Below, one piece after another: positions 35,021 to 43,356 of a DNA stretch of 64,000 nt. The stretch lies in assembly GCA_002483085.1 (NCBI GenBank), contig DLHF01000033.1, forward strand, positions 11,164 to 75,163, given 5' to 3'. Every line of letters starts with the position of its first letter. Within the stretch, counting starts at the first letter, position 1. This DNA comes from Ignavibacteria bacterium UBA7675 (lineage in GTDB: Bacteria; Bacteroidota; Ignavibacteria; Kapaibacteriales; UB7675). The notes beneath the pieces were generated by a model, which saw only the letters and a list, made by a program, of their open reading frames with translations, did not search any database and was not told the origin of the DNA. Position numbers and translations under genes: made by a program.

Positions 35021-36802
35021 ATGTCAAAGCAGAAAGCGTTTTCCCGGCGCGAAGTCATCGCTGTAGCATGTGCTATAGGTTTGGCTTATGCTATTGTAGC
35101 ATGCCTATGGATAGCTTTCTCCGATTTGCTCCTCGTGTGGATGTTCCCTAATGCGAATATGAAAACAATGGTTTTTCTTCAAACCTTAAAGGGTTGGGGA
35201 TTTGTCATTGTTACAGGTATGCTTTTCACCTTCATCCTCTATCGCAAGCTCATGGAAATTGGACGAACACAACAAAGCCTACAAGAGCACATGGAAAGCT
35301 ATCGGATGTTGTTTGCATACAACCCAGAGCCTATGTGGATATACGACCCCGTCACCCTGCATTTTGTAGAAGTAAATGAAGCTGCAATCCGTACCTATGG
35401 CTACACACGCACGGAATTGCTCTCTATGCACGTCGCGGACATCTGCTTGCCGGAAGACGTGCAAAGCGCCCCCCTTTCATCCAAAACAATTGCCGATCCT
35501 CGGATAGAAAGAATTGAGCGCCATCTCTGGAAAGATAGGTCTGTGCGAAATGTATCCACCATATCAACCAATATCCTGTTTCTTGGGCAAAAGCTCTGCC
35601 TCACGCTGGCAAACGACGTTACCGAAAAATACCTCGCGGAAGAAGAGCTGCGTAGAAGCGAGTGTAAATTTCGCGATGTTCTCAACAACTCGATTGATGT
35701 TATCTACGAGCTGGATTCCGAAACGGGAAAGTACAATTACGTCAGTCCATCGGCAGTAAAGCTACTACTGGTCTCGCCCGACGAACTCATGCAGTACGGC
35801 ACACAGCGGCTGTTCGACCGCATACGCGACGACGACCGGCAGCTTGCAGAGCAACACATCCAGAAACTGATGGATCCTGCTTACGAGGAACAAACAGCGC
35901 TATCGGTGGAATACAGACTCGAATCCCCCGGCGAAGAATGCTGGGTACGCGAAACATCCACTGTTGTAAGTGATAGATCTGGCAATACCAAAGTAATTGT
36001 GGGAAGTATACGCGATGTTACAGCGCAAAAACGGAATGAAAAGGCCATCAGCGAACTGAACGAAGAACTCGAACTTCGGGTGCAGGAACGCACGAACCAG
36101 CTCAAAGCAATGAATGGCGAGCTGGAAGCAATGAACAGTGAACTCGAAGCATTTTCGTACTCAGTTTCCCACGACTTACAAGCTCCATTGCGTAGTATTG
36201 GCGGATTTAGCAAAATTCTCGTAGAGGACTATAAAGACAGGCTCGACGAGCGCGGCACCGATTACTTAGAGCGTATCCAATCCGGGGGACGACGCATGGG
36301 CCTGCTGATCAATGCTCTGCTCGATCTTTCGCATGTTACCCGTTCGGCACTGCACCGAACCAACATCGACATTAGCAGCATGGCAACAGCAATTATCGAA
36401 GATTTGCGTGCGCTACAACCACAGCGCAGAGTACAGTTTCACACTCAGCCGGGCATATTAATATCAGCAGATGCGGGCATGATACGGATTGTTATGGAGA
36501 ACCTTATCAACAATGCTTGGAAATTTACAGCTCCGCGCGAAGAAACAAGGATAGAGCTTTTTTCATTAACCGAAGACAATCGCACAGTGTACGGTATTCG
36601 CGACAATGGTGTCGGATTTGACATGGATTATGCAGGTAAATTGTTTACCCCTTTTCAGCGCCTGCATGCGGCTAATGACTTTGAGGGAACCGGAATTGGT
36701 CTTGCAACCGTTCGGCGTATTATCAACCGGCATGGGGGCAAAATATGGGCTGTCAGTGCCGTGGATCTCGGTGCAACTTTTTACTTTACCCTTTCTGTGT
36801 AG
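35021..36802 (+). CDS. PAS histidine kinase, phytochrome-like core, membrane-anchored
   Basis: 593 residues. Two transmembrane helices near the N-terminus (EVIAVACAIGLAYAIVACLW and GWGFVIVTGMLFTFIL), then two PAS domains (about 90-205 and 215-345) and a Glu-rich coiled coil. H-box FSYSVSHDLQAPLRSIGG puts the acceptor His at 384; this SHDLxAPLR form is typical of bacteriophytochrome-type kinases that pair with Rcp1-like receivers. N-box MENLINNAWKFTA, G1 IRDNGVGFD and G2 GTGIGLATVRRI are intact. It lies 8 nt before the degenerate receiver gene, so the two were originally a kinase-regulator pair. Confidence 0.9.
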   Translation: MSKQKAFSRREVIAVACAIGLAYAIVACLWIAFSDLLLVWMFPNANMKTMVFLQTLKGWGFVIVTGMLFTFILYRKLMEIGRTQQSLQEHMESYRMLFAYNPEPMWIYDPVTLHFVEVNEAAIRTYGYTRTELLSMHVADICLPEDVQSAPLSSKTIADPRIERIERHLWKDRSVRNVSTISTNILFLGQKLCLTLANDVTEKYLAEEELRRSECKFRDVLNNSIDVIYELDSETGKYNYVSPSAVKLLLVSPDELMQYGTQRLFDRIRDDDRQLAEQHIQKLMDPAYEEQTALSVEYRLESPGEECWVRETSTVVSDRSGNTKVIVGSIRDVTAQKRNEKAISELNEELELRVQERTNQLKAMNGELEAMNSELEAFSYSVSHDLQAPLRSIGGFSKILVEDYKDRLDERGTDYLERIQSGGRRMGLLINALLDLSHVTRSALHRTNIDISSMATAIIEDLRALQPQRRVQFHTQPGILISADAGMIRIVMENLINNAWKFTAPREETRIELFSLTEDNRTVYGIRDNGVGFDMDYAGKLFTPFQRLHAANDFEGTGIGLATVRRIINRHGGKIWAVSAVDLGATFYFTLSV

Positions 36803-36810
36803 GTATCTAT

Positions 36811-37254
36811 ATGAAGCAACGCACACTTCTTCTTGTAGAAAATCATCCGGTCGATAAAGCATTTGCGAAACAGGCTATGAGCCGGAGTCCCCCCGACGGC
36901 AGGGTACCAGTGGTACAAAATAAAGCCGACGTTATTGATCTTTTGTCGGAAATGAAACCGGATGGAGCTCGCGATAGAAGCGCCCTTCTTACAAATGTGT
37001 TTCCGGACATCGACCCGCCCAAGATGCATAGGACAGGAGTGCCCCGCAGGCCACAGACTGCGAAGCACAGATACGGTATGCCTACTGAACGCTCATCGTA
37101 CACAGAAGGCTGTATTATTACGGACTATCGACCCGGTGCTACCATCTTTAACACCGAATTGATAGACCACAGGGACTTTATTAAAACCATGATATATCTG
37201 GGAAGTTACCGGCTTATTCTAAACGAACCTTTGCCGGAGATAGGGAGAAATTGA
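36811..37254 (+). CDS. Degenerate Rcp1-like response-regulator receiver protein
   Basis: 147 residues from the ATG at 36811. The two ends match single-domain Rcp1-type receivers: the start KQRTLLLVENHPVDKAFAKQ corresponds to LLVEDNPDDExL, and the end DFIKTMIYLGSYRLILNEPLP corresponds to the FxxxVxxLGxYWLxLNEPPP tail. Between them the conserved residues are gone. The acidic pair is NH instead of ED/DN, no phospho-acceptor Asp in a LLDLxLP context is visible, and the Thr/Lys switch residues are not recognisable. The reading frame is open and the gene sits tightly between two kinases (8 nt and 0 nt gaps), so it is translated or only recently decayed. It may be a pseudo-receiver or a decaying gene; I cannot tell which. 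Confidence 0.65.
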   Translation: MKQRTLLLVENHPVDKAFAKQAMSRSPPDGRVPVVQNKADVIDLLSEMKPDGARDRSALLTNVFPDIDPPKMHRTGVPRRPQTAKHRYGMPTERSSYTEGCIITDYRPGATIFNTELIDHRDFIKTMIYLGSYRLILNEPLPEIGRN

Positions 37255-38820
37255 ATGAAGAAAACACTTCGGCTTCTGATCGTAGAGGATTCGCTCGACG
37301 ATACGCTGCTGATTTGCGACCAGATACAACGCGCAGACTACGATGTACGCTATACCCGCGTAGAAACCGAACGGGAACTAATCACGCAGCTTACTGACTG
37401 CATATGGGATGTTATTCTTTCCGACAACACACTCCCATCATTCAATGCTTTTGCTGCACTGGATGTCCTAAAAGAAACCGGATTAGATATACCGTTCATT
37501 ATAGTATCGGGCAGCATCGGCGAGGAAATAGCAGTACGAGCGATGAAAGCAGGAGCGCACGACTATATTATGAAGAATAATCTGCCTCGGCTTGTTCCAG
37601 CTATCGAGCGTGAAATACGCGACGCAGGTATCAGAAGCGACCGCAGGCAAACAATAGAAGCGCTCCGCAAAAGCGAAGAACAGTATCGCCGTATTGTCAA
37701 TACTTCGCAAGAGGGCATCTTAATTCTCGATAATATGGCAAATATCACATTTGCTAACCAGCGTGTACAGGCAATGCTGCAATACAACGAAAGCGAGCTG
37801 ATCGGACGCTCTATCTACGCTTTTGTTGAACGCTCCTCGCGCGAGGAAGCGACGGCATACTTTGCACGTACTATACGCGGCGATCACGTCAACTTCGACA
37901 TGCAGTTTGTACGGCACGACGGATCAGCTCTCTGGACACTCCTCTCCGCTTCCTCGCTTGCCGGCGAAAACGGTGGTGCACTTTGCATGATTACCGACAT
38001 TACCGAGCGTAAAATGGCCGAACAAGCTTTAGCAGCAGCCTACGACGATCTCGAAGAGCGCATTCAGGACCGCACAGCCGATCTCCAGTATGCGCTCGAA
38101 CAACTGCACAGTGCTTTGGAACGGGAAAAGGAGCTCAATGAACTCAAAACACGCTTTGTCTCGATGGTGTCCCATGAATTCCGCACTCCGCTTACAAGTA
38201 TTCTCTCCAGCACTGAAATTATGAGCCGCTATCGCGACCGGCTCGAACCCGAGCGGCAGGAACGCCTCCTGCATGTTATCGGGGAATCGGTTCAGCACAT
38301 GATCGATCTGTTAGAAGATATTCTCGTGTTTGGGAGAGCCGAAGCCAGCAAGCTACAGTTCGAGCCTGTGCCTATCGACCCCGGCATGCTCTGCCGGGAA
38401 ATTGTAGAGGAAGTGTCGTCTGGCACCAACGAAGGTCATACAATCCGGTTCAGCTCCCAACCGCCGCCCGGCCAAGTGTTTATCGATGTTAAACTCATGC
38501 GCCAAATCCTTACTAACCTGCTTACAAATGCTGTCAAGTATTCTCCCGATGGCAGCGCTATCGATTGCTCGCTGCGCTTCAAAGAACGAGAATTGATCGT
38601 TTCTGTAAGCGATAAGGGCATCGGCATGTCGCGCGAGGATATGGATCATCTGTACGAGCCGTTTTACCGCGCCCGCTCGGTCGATACTATACCGGGCACG
38701 GGGTTAGGGCTCGCCATCGTAAAGCAGAGCGTAGATAGGCACGGTGGCACGATTGATGTAGAGAGCGAACTCGGCAAGGGCACAACTTTTACCGTCGTGC
38801 TGCCTACGCGAAAGAAATAA
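37255..38820 (+). CDS. Hybrid protein: receiver - PAS - histidine kinase
   Basis: 521 residues, beginning the base after the preceding stop, with GGGAG upstream as ribosome site. An N-terminal receiver (1-125) keeps the acidic pair in LLIVEDSLDD, the phospho-acceptor Asp 57 in DVILSDNTLP, and the Lys in YIMKNN. A PAS domain (about 145-265) and coiled coil follow. The kinase core has H-box MVSHEFRTPLTS (His 307), N-box LTNLLTNAVKYSP, G1 SDKGIGMSREDM and G2 GTGLGLAIVKQ. A receiver in front of a kinase suggests it is itself the target of an upstream kinase, plausibly the phytochrome-like kinase two genes before it, since that kinase's own receiver looks decayed. Confidence 0.92.
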   Translation: MKKTLRLLIVEDSLDDTLLICDQIQRADYDVRYTRVETERELITQLTDCIWDVILSDNTLPSFNAFAALDVLKETGLDIPFIIVSGSIGEEIAVRAMKAGAHDYIMKNNLPRLVPAIEREIRDAGIRSDRRQTIEALRKSEEQYRRIVNTSQEGILILDNMANITFANQRVQAMLQYNESELIGRSIYAFVERSSREEATAYFARTIRGDHVNFDMQFVRHDGSALWTLLSASSLAGENGGALCMITDITERKMAEQALAAAYDDLEERIQDRTADLQYALEQLHSALEREKELNELKTRFVSMVSHEFRTPLTSILSSTEIMSRYRDRLEPERQERLLHVIGESVQHMIDLLEDILVFGRAEASKLQFEPVPIDPGMLCREIVEEVSSGTNEGHTIRFSSQPPPGQVFIDVKLMRQILTNLLTNAVKYSPDGSAIDCSLRFKERELIVSVSDKGIGMSREDMDHLYEPFYRARSVDTIPGTGLGLAIVKQSVDRHGGTIDVESELGKGTTFTVVLPTRKK

Positions 38821-38880
38821 AATACAAGCATCTGTAGTTCGTGTTCAGGCTTCCGGTGTTCAACTCTTATTCGTATATGT

Positions 38881-39465
38881 ATGGCTATTCATCGCGTTTG
38901 TGTGTACTGTGCATCGAGCGACAAGTGCAGCCCAGTGTATTTAGAAGCAGCAGAGCAGCTCGGCAGGCTCTTGGCTCGCGCTGGAAAAACAGTAGTCTAT
39001 GGCGGCGGGATGGCCGGGCTAATGGGGCGATTAGCCCAAGGAGCACTGGCGGAAAACGGTAATGTAGTGGGTATTATTCCCCGGTTTATGCAAACATTAG
39101 AATGGGGCCACGGAGGTATTACCGAGCTGCACGAAGTAGACAACATGCACCAACGCAAGCTGCGAATGATGCAGGAGTCCGAAGGCATTGTAGCGCTGCC
39201 CGGCGGTACAGGTACTCTCGAAGAACTATTAGAAGCAATTACCTGGAAACGCCTCGGATTAGTGACATCGCCCATAGTGATAGTGAACCAAAGCGGCTAT
39301 TACGATCCACTGGTCGATATGCTCGACCGCACTATCGACGAGCACTTCATGCGGCGGGAACACCGCGCAATGTGGAGCTTTGTAAGCACAGTAGAAGAAG
39401 TCATCGACGCATTGGATAATGCCCCACCTTGGAGCGAAGAAGCGCGGGCATTCGCCGTAGTATAA
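38881..39465 (+). CDS. LOG-family (TIGR00730) nucleoside-monophosphate phosphoribohydrolase
   Basis: 194 residues, normal for the family. A Rossmann-like fold with VCVYCASSD at the start, VVYGGGMAGLMG as nucleotide loop, and the diagnostic PGGTGTLEELLEAITW motif (PGGxGTxxE). Family members hydrolyse cytokinin riboside 5'-monophosphate or other nucleotide monophosphates, releasing the base and ribose-5-phosphate. Many bacterial copies probably act on AMP-type substrates rather than cytokinins. No clear Shine-Dalgarno; it stands 60 nt after the hybrid kinase and may or may not be co-transcribed. Confidence 0.9.
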   Translation: MAIHRVCVYCASSDKCSPVYLEAAEQLGRLLARAGKTVVYGGGMAGLMGRLAQGALAENGNVVGIIPRFMQTLEWGHGGITELHEVDNMHQRKLRMMQESEGIVALPGGTGTLEELLEAITWKRLGLVTSPIVIVNQSGYYDPLVDMLDRTIDEHFMRREHRAMWSFVSTVEEVIDALDNAPPWSEEARAFAVV

Positions 39466-39577
39466 GTACACAGCAAGCTGCAACTCTCCAACGACTCTAC
39501 AAACAGGCTATTACAGAGCTATGAACGACCCAAAAGAGAAAAATTCGGGCTATTTTTCATGCAACAGCGAAATTTTC

Positions 39578-39609
39578 TTTGCAATCACAGCGCACGAGAC
39601 TTATATTTG
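39578..39609 (+). promoter_or_regulatory. Bacteroidota-type promoter of tRNA-Phe
   Basis: TTTG at 39578-39581, a 20-nt gap, then TATATTTG at 39602-39609: a perfect consensus. The tRNA begins 11 nt after the -7 box, and the intervening TAGTCTCTTTT resembles the leader of tRNA-Thr (TATTCTCTTTT). Confidence 0.85.
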
Positions 39610-39620
39610 TAGTCTCTTTT

Positions 39621-39693
39621 GGGCAGGTAGCTCAGTTGGTAGAGCAAAGGACTGAAAATCCTTGTGTCGGGGGTTCAATTCCCTCCCTGCCCA
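39621..39693 (+). tRNA. tRNA-Phe (GAA)
   Basis: A 73-nt cloverleaf. Acceptor stem GGGCAGG/CCTGCCC with discriminator A, D-arm GCTCAGTTGGTAGAGC, anticodon stem AAGGA/TCCTT with loop CTGAAAA giving anticodon GAA, and T-loop TTCAATT. CCA is not encoded. An AT-rich restriction-modification block follows directly. Confidence 0.97.
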
Positions 39694-39703
39694 CACCTAA
39701 AAG

Positions 39704-39750
39704 ACAACAGCCCTTGTAAATCAACAGTTTACAGGGGTTGTTTCGTTTTT
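39704..39750 (+). terminator. Terminator downstream of tRNA-Phe
   Basis: CCCTTGTAAA (39711-39720) pairs with TTTACAGGGG (39728-39737) across a 7-nt loop, extended by ACAA/TTGT, then TTTCGTTTTT. It starts 11 nt past the tRNA and also faces the end of the convergent restriction gene. Confidence 0.7.
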
Positions 39751-39784
39751 ACATACATATTACATACACTTTTGGAGTTTTCGC

Positions 39785-40880
39785 TCACTCCTCATCATTG
39801 TAATTGAATTCTACCTTACTTTGGAGCATAATCTCTTCCATCACTTCTGACAATCGCCCAGAGTCTACAATATCATTGAAATAGTTTATAAGATCAACCA
39901 CATTAATAACTTCCTCAACAGCCTCCATATAAGCATCGACCACAGCTTCAATCTTATATTTCGCCTCCGCTTGCGCTCGTATTATTGCAAGAATTTGATC
40001 TTCGCTCTCTGTGGATTTTACAACAAAGGTTATAGGAAATCTTTGCACCTTGTCGATATCTAAGAAAAACTTACTGACATCAACAGTCTCGGTAACTTGA
40101 AAAAAGCGGCCAAGAGGCTGCATTACAAAATCAATTCCACCATCATTGGCATTTGTACGACCTGTCTTATAAAGAATGAGAGTTTCTTCGGCTACAGAAT
40201 CTCTTGATGCTCCTATCCAAATAGTTTCCTTTCCGTACTTTGCTTTAAGATTTGACAAATTCAATTGCTTGGTTTGGACCTTTAATACCAAGCTCAATAA
40301 ATTGTTGGCAGCTATTAAGAAAGCTTGTAAAAGCGGCCTGTTTGGCAGACACATAGGAATCAATGATCTCAATAATTGTAGGAGCAATATTATACAGATG
40401 GTCTGTGCCATCTGTATGCCGTATTTGTATCAGCAATAAGTCTTCCTGAATCCAATATCTTTGCTTTTCCACATCTCGAACTATCGGCGGTTTACCGACA
40501 GTAGGATAGAATTTTCTAAATTCATCATTAAGCCGGGAATTCAAAGCATGGTTCTGGAGCTTTGCGCCAAAGGGAAGTTCACGCTGCCGTTTGAACAGCT
40601 CTGAAAATCTCGCACCTTCATACTTAGCATAGGGAACCCCTGCCTCACCATTGTAGAACCCCTTTTCAATATAATCTTCTACTACAACGTATAGAGCAAA
40701 ATGATTAGCAAACGCACCACGAGCCTTTGACCCACGATTCGCAGCTTTTGTCTTACTATTTAGATACCCAAGAAGTGGGCTTGAGACAAAAACATCTTCG
40801 GCATACTCCCCATAGTGTCGCATTAGAATATTGAGAATAACAGTAGAGAACTCATGATAAGCAATTTCATACTTAGGCAC
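39785..40880 (-). pseudogene. Type II restriction endonuclease, frameshifted
   Basis: Two overlapping minus-strand frames make one protein. The N-terminal part starts at a GTG (40880) with a strong GGAGGT ribosome site 6 nt away (VPKYEIAYHEFSTV...) and runs to a stop at 40245. The C-terminal part continues in another frame from about 40290 to 39785 (...KYGKETIWIGASRD...). A single-base shift near 40250-40290 joins them; sequencing error is possible. The C-terminal part has GGIDFVMQPLGRFFQVTE, which could be a variant PD-(D/E)xK active site. Its start overlaps the methyltransferase stop by 8 nt, the normal layout of an R-M pair. Given the YhdJ-like methyltransferase, ATGCAT is the likely target (inference). 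As written the endonuclease would be inactive. The DNA is AT-rich relative to the core genome. Confidence 0.7.
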
Positions 40881-41853
40881 TGAACAACCTCCCCTGTTGA
40901 TTTTTTCGGCTCTCTTCACGCATCCCATTTTTATTATTGCGAATGTAAGTCTTATCCAGAGGTAATAGCTCTTCACCTTTAAACTGCTTAGTAATCCCTA
41001 ATCTTCGCAAACCAACCTTCACATACTCTAATTGCATCTCGATACCAATTGAAAAACGTCCTAATTTTTTAGCTACTGCACAAGTTGTAAAAGTTCCTGC
41101 AAATGGGTCAAGCACCTGATCACCTTTATTGGTGCTGGCTCTAATAATGCGCTCTAATAGAGCTTCCGGCTTCTGTGTAGGATGATTCTCATATTCAGAC
41201 ATCCTATAGCGCACACGAGGGAAGTACCACACATTACCGGGTACTTTGGTGCTCTTGTAAGGCGTGGGCTCTTTCTTTCGATAATCAATAAGTTTACGTT
41301 TCGCTCCAGTTTTAGCTTCAACTTCAATATCTGAAGCATTAAATACGTAGTCTCGTGGATTCTTTACACAGAATAGAATTGGCTCATAGAGAGAACCAAA
41401 CAGCTTTTTTGCCTGTACACCTGAACTGTCATAATGCCACATAACACGAGACATAATTGTCAATCGCTCTCGTAACCAAAGATCAATATAAGGCATGGCC
41501 TGCGTACTAGTCATAACATATAGGCTACCAGTAGGTTTAAGTTTTTGAATACAGAGTCCCAGCCACTGATAACACCATTCTGCATATTTAATGTCCGATG
41601 GCCAAGCATCTTTGAACTCTCCAAATTTCTTTCCAATATTATAAGGAGGATCTGCAAAAATTAAATCAACAGATTCATTGTCAATAGCTCTTAGTACCTC
41701 CAAACAGTCACCTTGATAGATGGTCGCACTGTTCGACGTGTATTTCTCAAAACTTTCCATAAACTCATAGCCTCGTTTCTTTAAAGAAATAGAGTGTGGT
41801 AGTGAATTATATATTTCCCTTCTTCTATCACTCTTATTGTCCTCTAATAACAA
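40873..41853 (-). CDS. DNA adenine-N6 methyltransferase, YhdJ-like (probable ATGCAT specificity)
   Basis: Beta-type amino-methyltransferase, 326 residues from a TTG at 41853 preceded by GGAGGT; an ATG at 41760 (MESFEKYTSNSA) is the conventional alternative with a poorer ribosome site. Motif IV LIFADPPYNIGKKF (DPPY) comes first, followed by HYDSSGVQAKKLFGS, EAKTGAKRKLIDYRK and VPGNVWYFPRVRYRM. The AdoMet motif DPFAGTFTTCAVAKKLGR lies near the C-terminus. These segments align well by eye with E. coli YhdJ, which methylates ATGCAT; the specificity here is inferred. Upstream of and overlapping the frameshifted endonuclease. AT-rich, next to tRNA-Phe, so probably acquired. Confidence 0.88.
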   Translation of the reverse strand: MLLEDNKSDRRREIYNSLPHSISLKKRGYEFMESFEKYTSNSATIYQGDCLEVLRAIDNESVDLIFADPPYNIGKKFGEFKDAWPSDIKYAEWCYQWLGLCIQKLKPTGSLYVMTSTQAMPYIDLWLRERLTIMSRVMWHYDSSGVQAKKLFGSLYEPILFCVKNPRDYVFNASDIEVEAKTGAKRKLIDYRKKEPTPYKSTKVPGNVWYFPRVRYRMSEYENHPTQKPEALLERIIRASTNKGDQVLDPFAGTFTTCAVAKKLGRFSIGIEMQLEYVKVGLRRLGITKQFKGEELLPLDKTYIRNNKNGMREESRKNQQGRLFSA

Positions 41854-42151
41854 TTCCCACCTCCCTCCGTCAGCACCTTTTCAGTAGTCAGCGACCTTAC
41901 CTCTTCCGTACTCTATTGCGAAGGTTGTGGGCTGCGTTTTCACTATCGCCGAATACAGCTTTGGCTATGCCAGTAATATTGAGATAGAAGGAAGTCAGTT
42001 ATGCAAAGTACGGAATCTATGCCAGCAGCCCAAAGCATTAGTATGATGCTAATACTAATAGAAGTCTACAGTTGTATCGTTGTTTAGGGCGCAATAGGCT
42101 CTGTGGGTGGGATGGTAATGGTATGTATGGTCATGGCCTTACATCTGTGGC
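41854..42151. other. Intergenic region, nothing recognised
   Basis: Nearly 300 bp upstream of the methyltransferase and downstream of the lipoprotein terminator. No gene, RNA or repeat copy seen. It includes the ribosome site for the TTG start of the methyltransferase. Confidence 0.4.
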
Positions 42152-42196
42152 AAAAAAAAAGAAAAAAGCCGCCCACCGCTCTCCCGGCAGACGGCC
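42152..42196 (-). terminator. Intrinsic terminator of the repeat lipoprotein gene
   Basis: On the minus strand, GCCGTCTGCC pairs with GGTGGGCGGC (three G-T wobbles) around a GGGAGAGC loop, followed by TTTTTTCTTTTTTTTT. It begins about 16 nt past the stop at 42213. Confidence 0.8.
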
Positions 42197-42212
42197 TTTA
42201 CCTTATGATGCG

Positions 42213-42803
42213 TTATGGTACACGCACATATTTGCTTTCGTCTGAGCCGCTGGCAACGTGATATTGCTGCTTGATCGTGTAAATACTCCGCGACGGGCCG
42301 TCTGTTATGTGAAAGCGGAAATCCCCGTCGAATGTGTACTCACTTCTCCGTGGCCCAGAGGTAATATGGTACTTTACCACCGGCTCTACGCCTATGGGCG
42401 GCCCCAGAGGATCGTCCGACGCTACAGGTATCCAGTCTATGATCGATGTCGTATCACGCACATATTTGCTTTCGTCTGAACCACTGGCGATGTGGTATTG
42501 CTGCTTAATCGTGTAAATACTCCGCGACGGGCCGTCTGTTATGTGAAAACGGAAATCCCCGTCCTGAGCATACTGGCTCCTCTTCTCCCCACCCGATATA
42601 TGATACCAAGCAATCGGTACCACAGCCGAATCTTCTGGAAGCTCTGCGGCCTCGATCTCCCCGTATTTGCTTCCTCCTAACACCGGCGCATCTGCCGGAT
42701 GTTGCAGCAAATCGCGCCCTGCATCTGTGGGAAGAGAACCGTCGCCACACGCGCTTATCCCAAACGCAGCCGCAGCGGCTAACAGCAATAATTGTCTGTT
42801 CAT
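42213..42803 (-). CDS. Small lipoprotein with two tandem 78-residue repeats
   Basis: 196 residues from the ATG at 42803, with AGGAG 7 nt upstream. Lipoprotein signal LLLAAAAAFGISAC then GDGS. The rest is two copies of a 78-residue unit whose shared part is DGDFRFHITDGPSRSIYTIK followed by QQYH(I/V)ASGSDESKYVR. The DNA copies are 234 bp apart and nearly identical over about 100 bp (42221 and 42455). A weaker, earlier half-copy (WYHISGGEKRSQY) precedes them, so the unit is itself built from YHI(S/A)(G/S)G-type half-repeats. I do not recognise the family. Exported to the outer membrane or periplasm; function unknown. It has its own terminator. Confidence 0.75.
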   Translation of the reverse strand: MNRQLLLLAAAAAFGISACGDGSLPTDAGRDLLQHPADAPVLGGSKYGEIEAAELPEDSAVVPIAWYHISGGEKRSQYAQDGDFRFHITDGPSRSIYTIKQQYHIASGSDESKYVRDTTSIIDWIPVASDDPLGPPIGVEPVVKYHITSGPRRSEYTFDGDFRFHITDGPSRSIYTIKQQYHVASGSDESKYVRVP

Positions 42804-43356
42804 AAAAAAGCTCCTAATAAATGAGTATAATACACTACGCCTACAGTATGCCTGCAACCCCTTGGCAGTATCCCTACACTCGCACAGACAGCAATCAATG
42901 GAGGACGACATTGACTATATCAATACAATGTGTCGTCGCCGTGAATACCAGTGAATTACCCTGCATAATGGGCATTAATAATAAGGTGTTCTGTTGTAGT
43001 ATGCCTTCCAATGCCGAAATGAGCGCGCGATCATCTTCGCTCCCAGAGTTCCGTCTCCGCACCGCGTAGCACTACTGCTCCGTGGCTTTTCGGCCTTCGT
43101 CGCTTTGCCTCTACATAACTATCAGCTCAATCCCTGCCGCCGACCAGCCCCACAAAGGCATAACTTTTGCTATATTTATTTACTTATCCGCTTTGCTGCT
43201 CTTGCAGAGATACGAGTTTTCCCCAGAAAGCGACAACATACAACAGTTTGCGGTTATTTGGTATCGGCTCGCGGCTGATATTTGTATAGGAAGAACACTG
43301 AAATTGGCATAAGAAGAAGGACTATTCACAGCAGAAGAAACAGCGGCGAGAGTGCA
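42804..43356. other. Long intergenic region with one core repeat
   Basis: 553 bp with no supportable gene. It contains the core repeat at 43032-43090 and the ribosome site of the minus-strand lipoprotein gene. Nothing else recognised. Confidence 0.45.
43032..43090 (-). repeat. Dispersed intergenic core repeat, copy F
   Basis: On the minus strand it reads AAAGCCACGGAGCA then GTGCTACGCGGTGCGGAGAC and a GGGAGCGAAGATGA tail. Confidence 0.7.

Noticed and set aside
41853..41875. CAATTCCC near the methyltransferase start, shared with the tRNA-Phe T-arm, as a possible att site
   Set aside because: Only 8 bases match, the rest of the tRNA 3' end is not copied, and no integrase gene is present.
42221..42560. 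The two 100-bp copies in the repeat lipoprotein as a CRISPR or mobile repeat
   Set aside because: Only two units, in frame, both encoding the same exported peptide with 234-bp (78-codon) spacing; this is a protein repeat.
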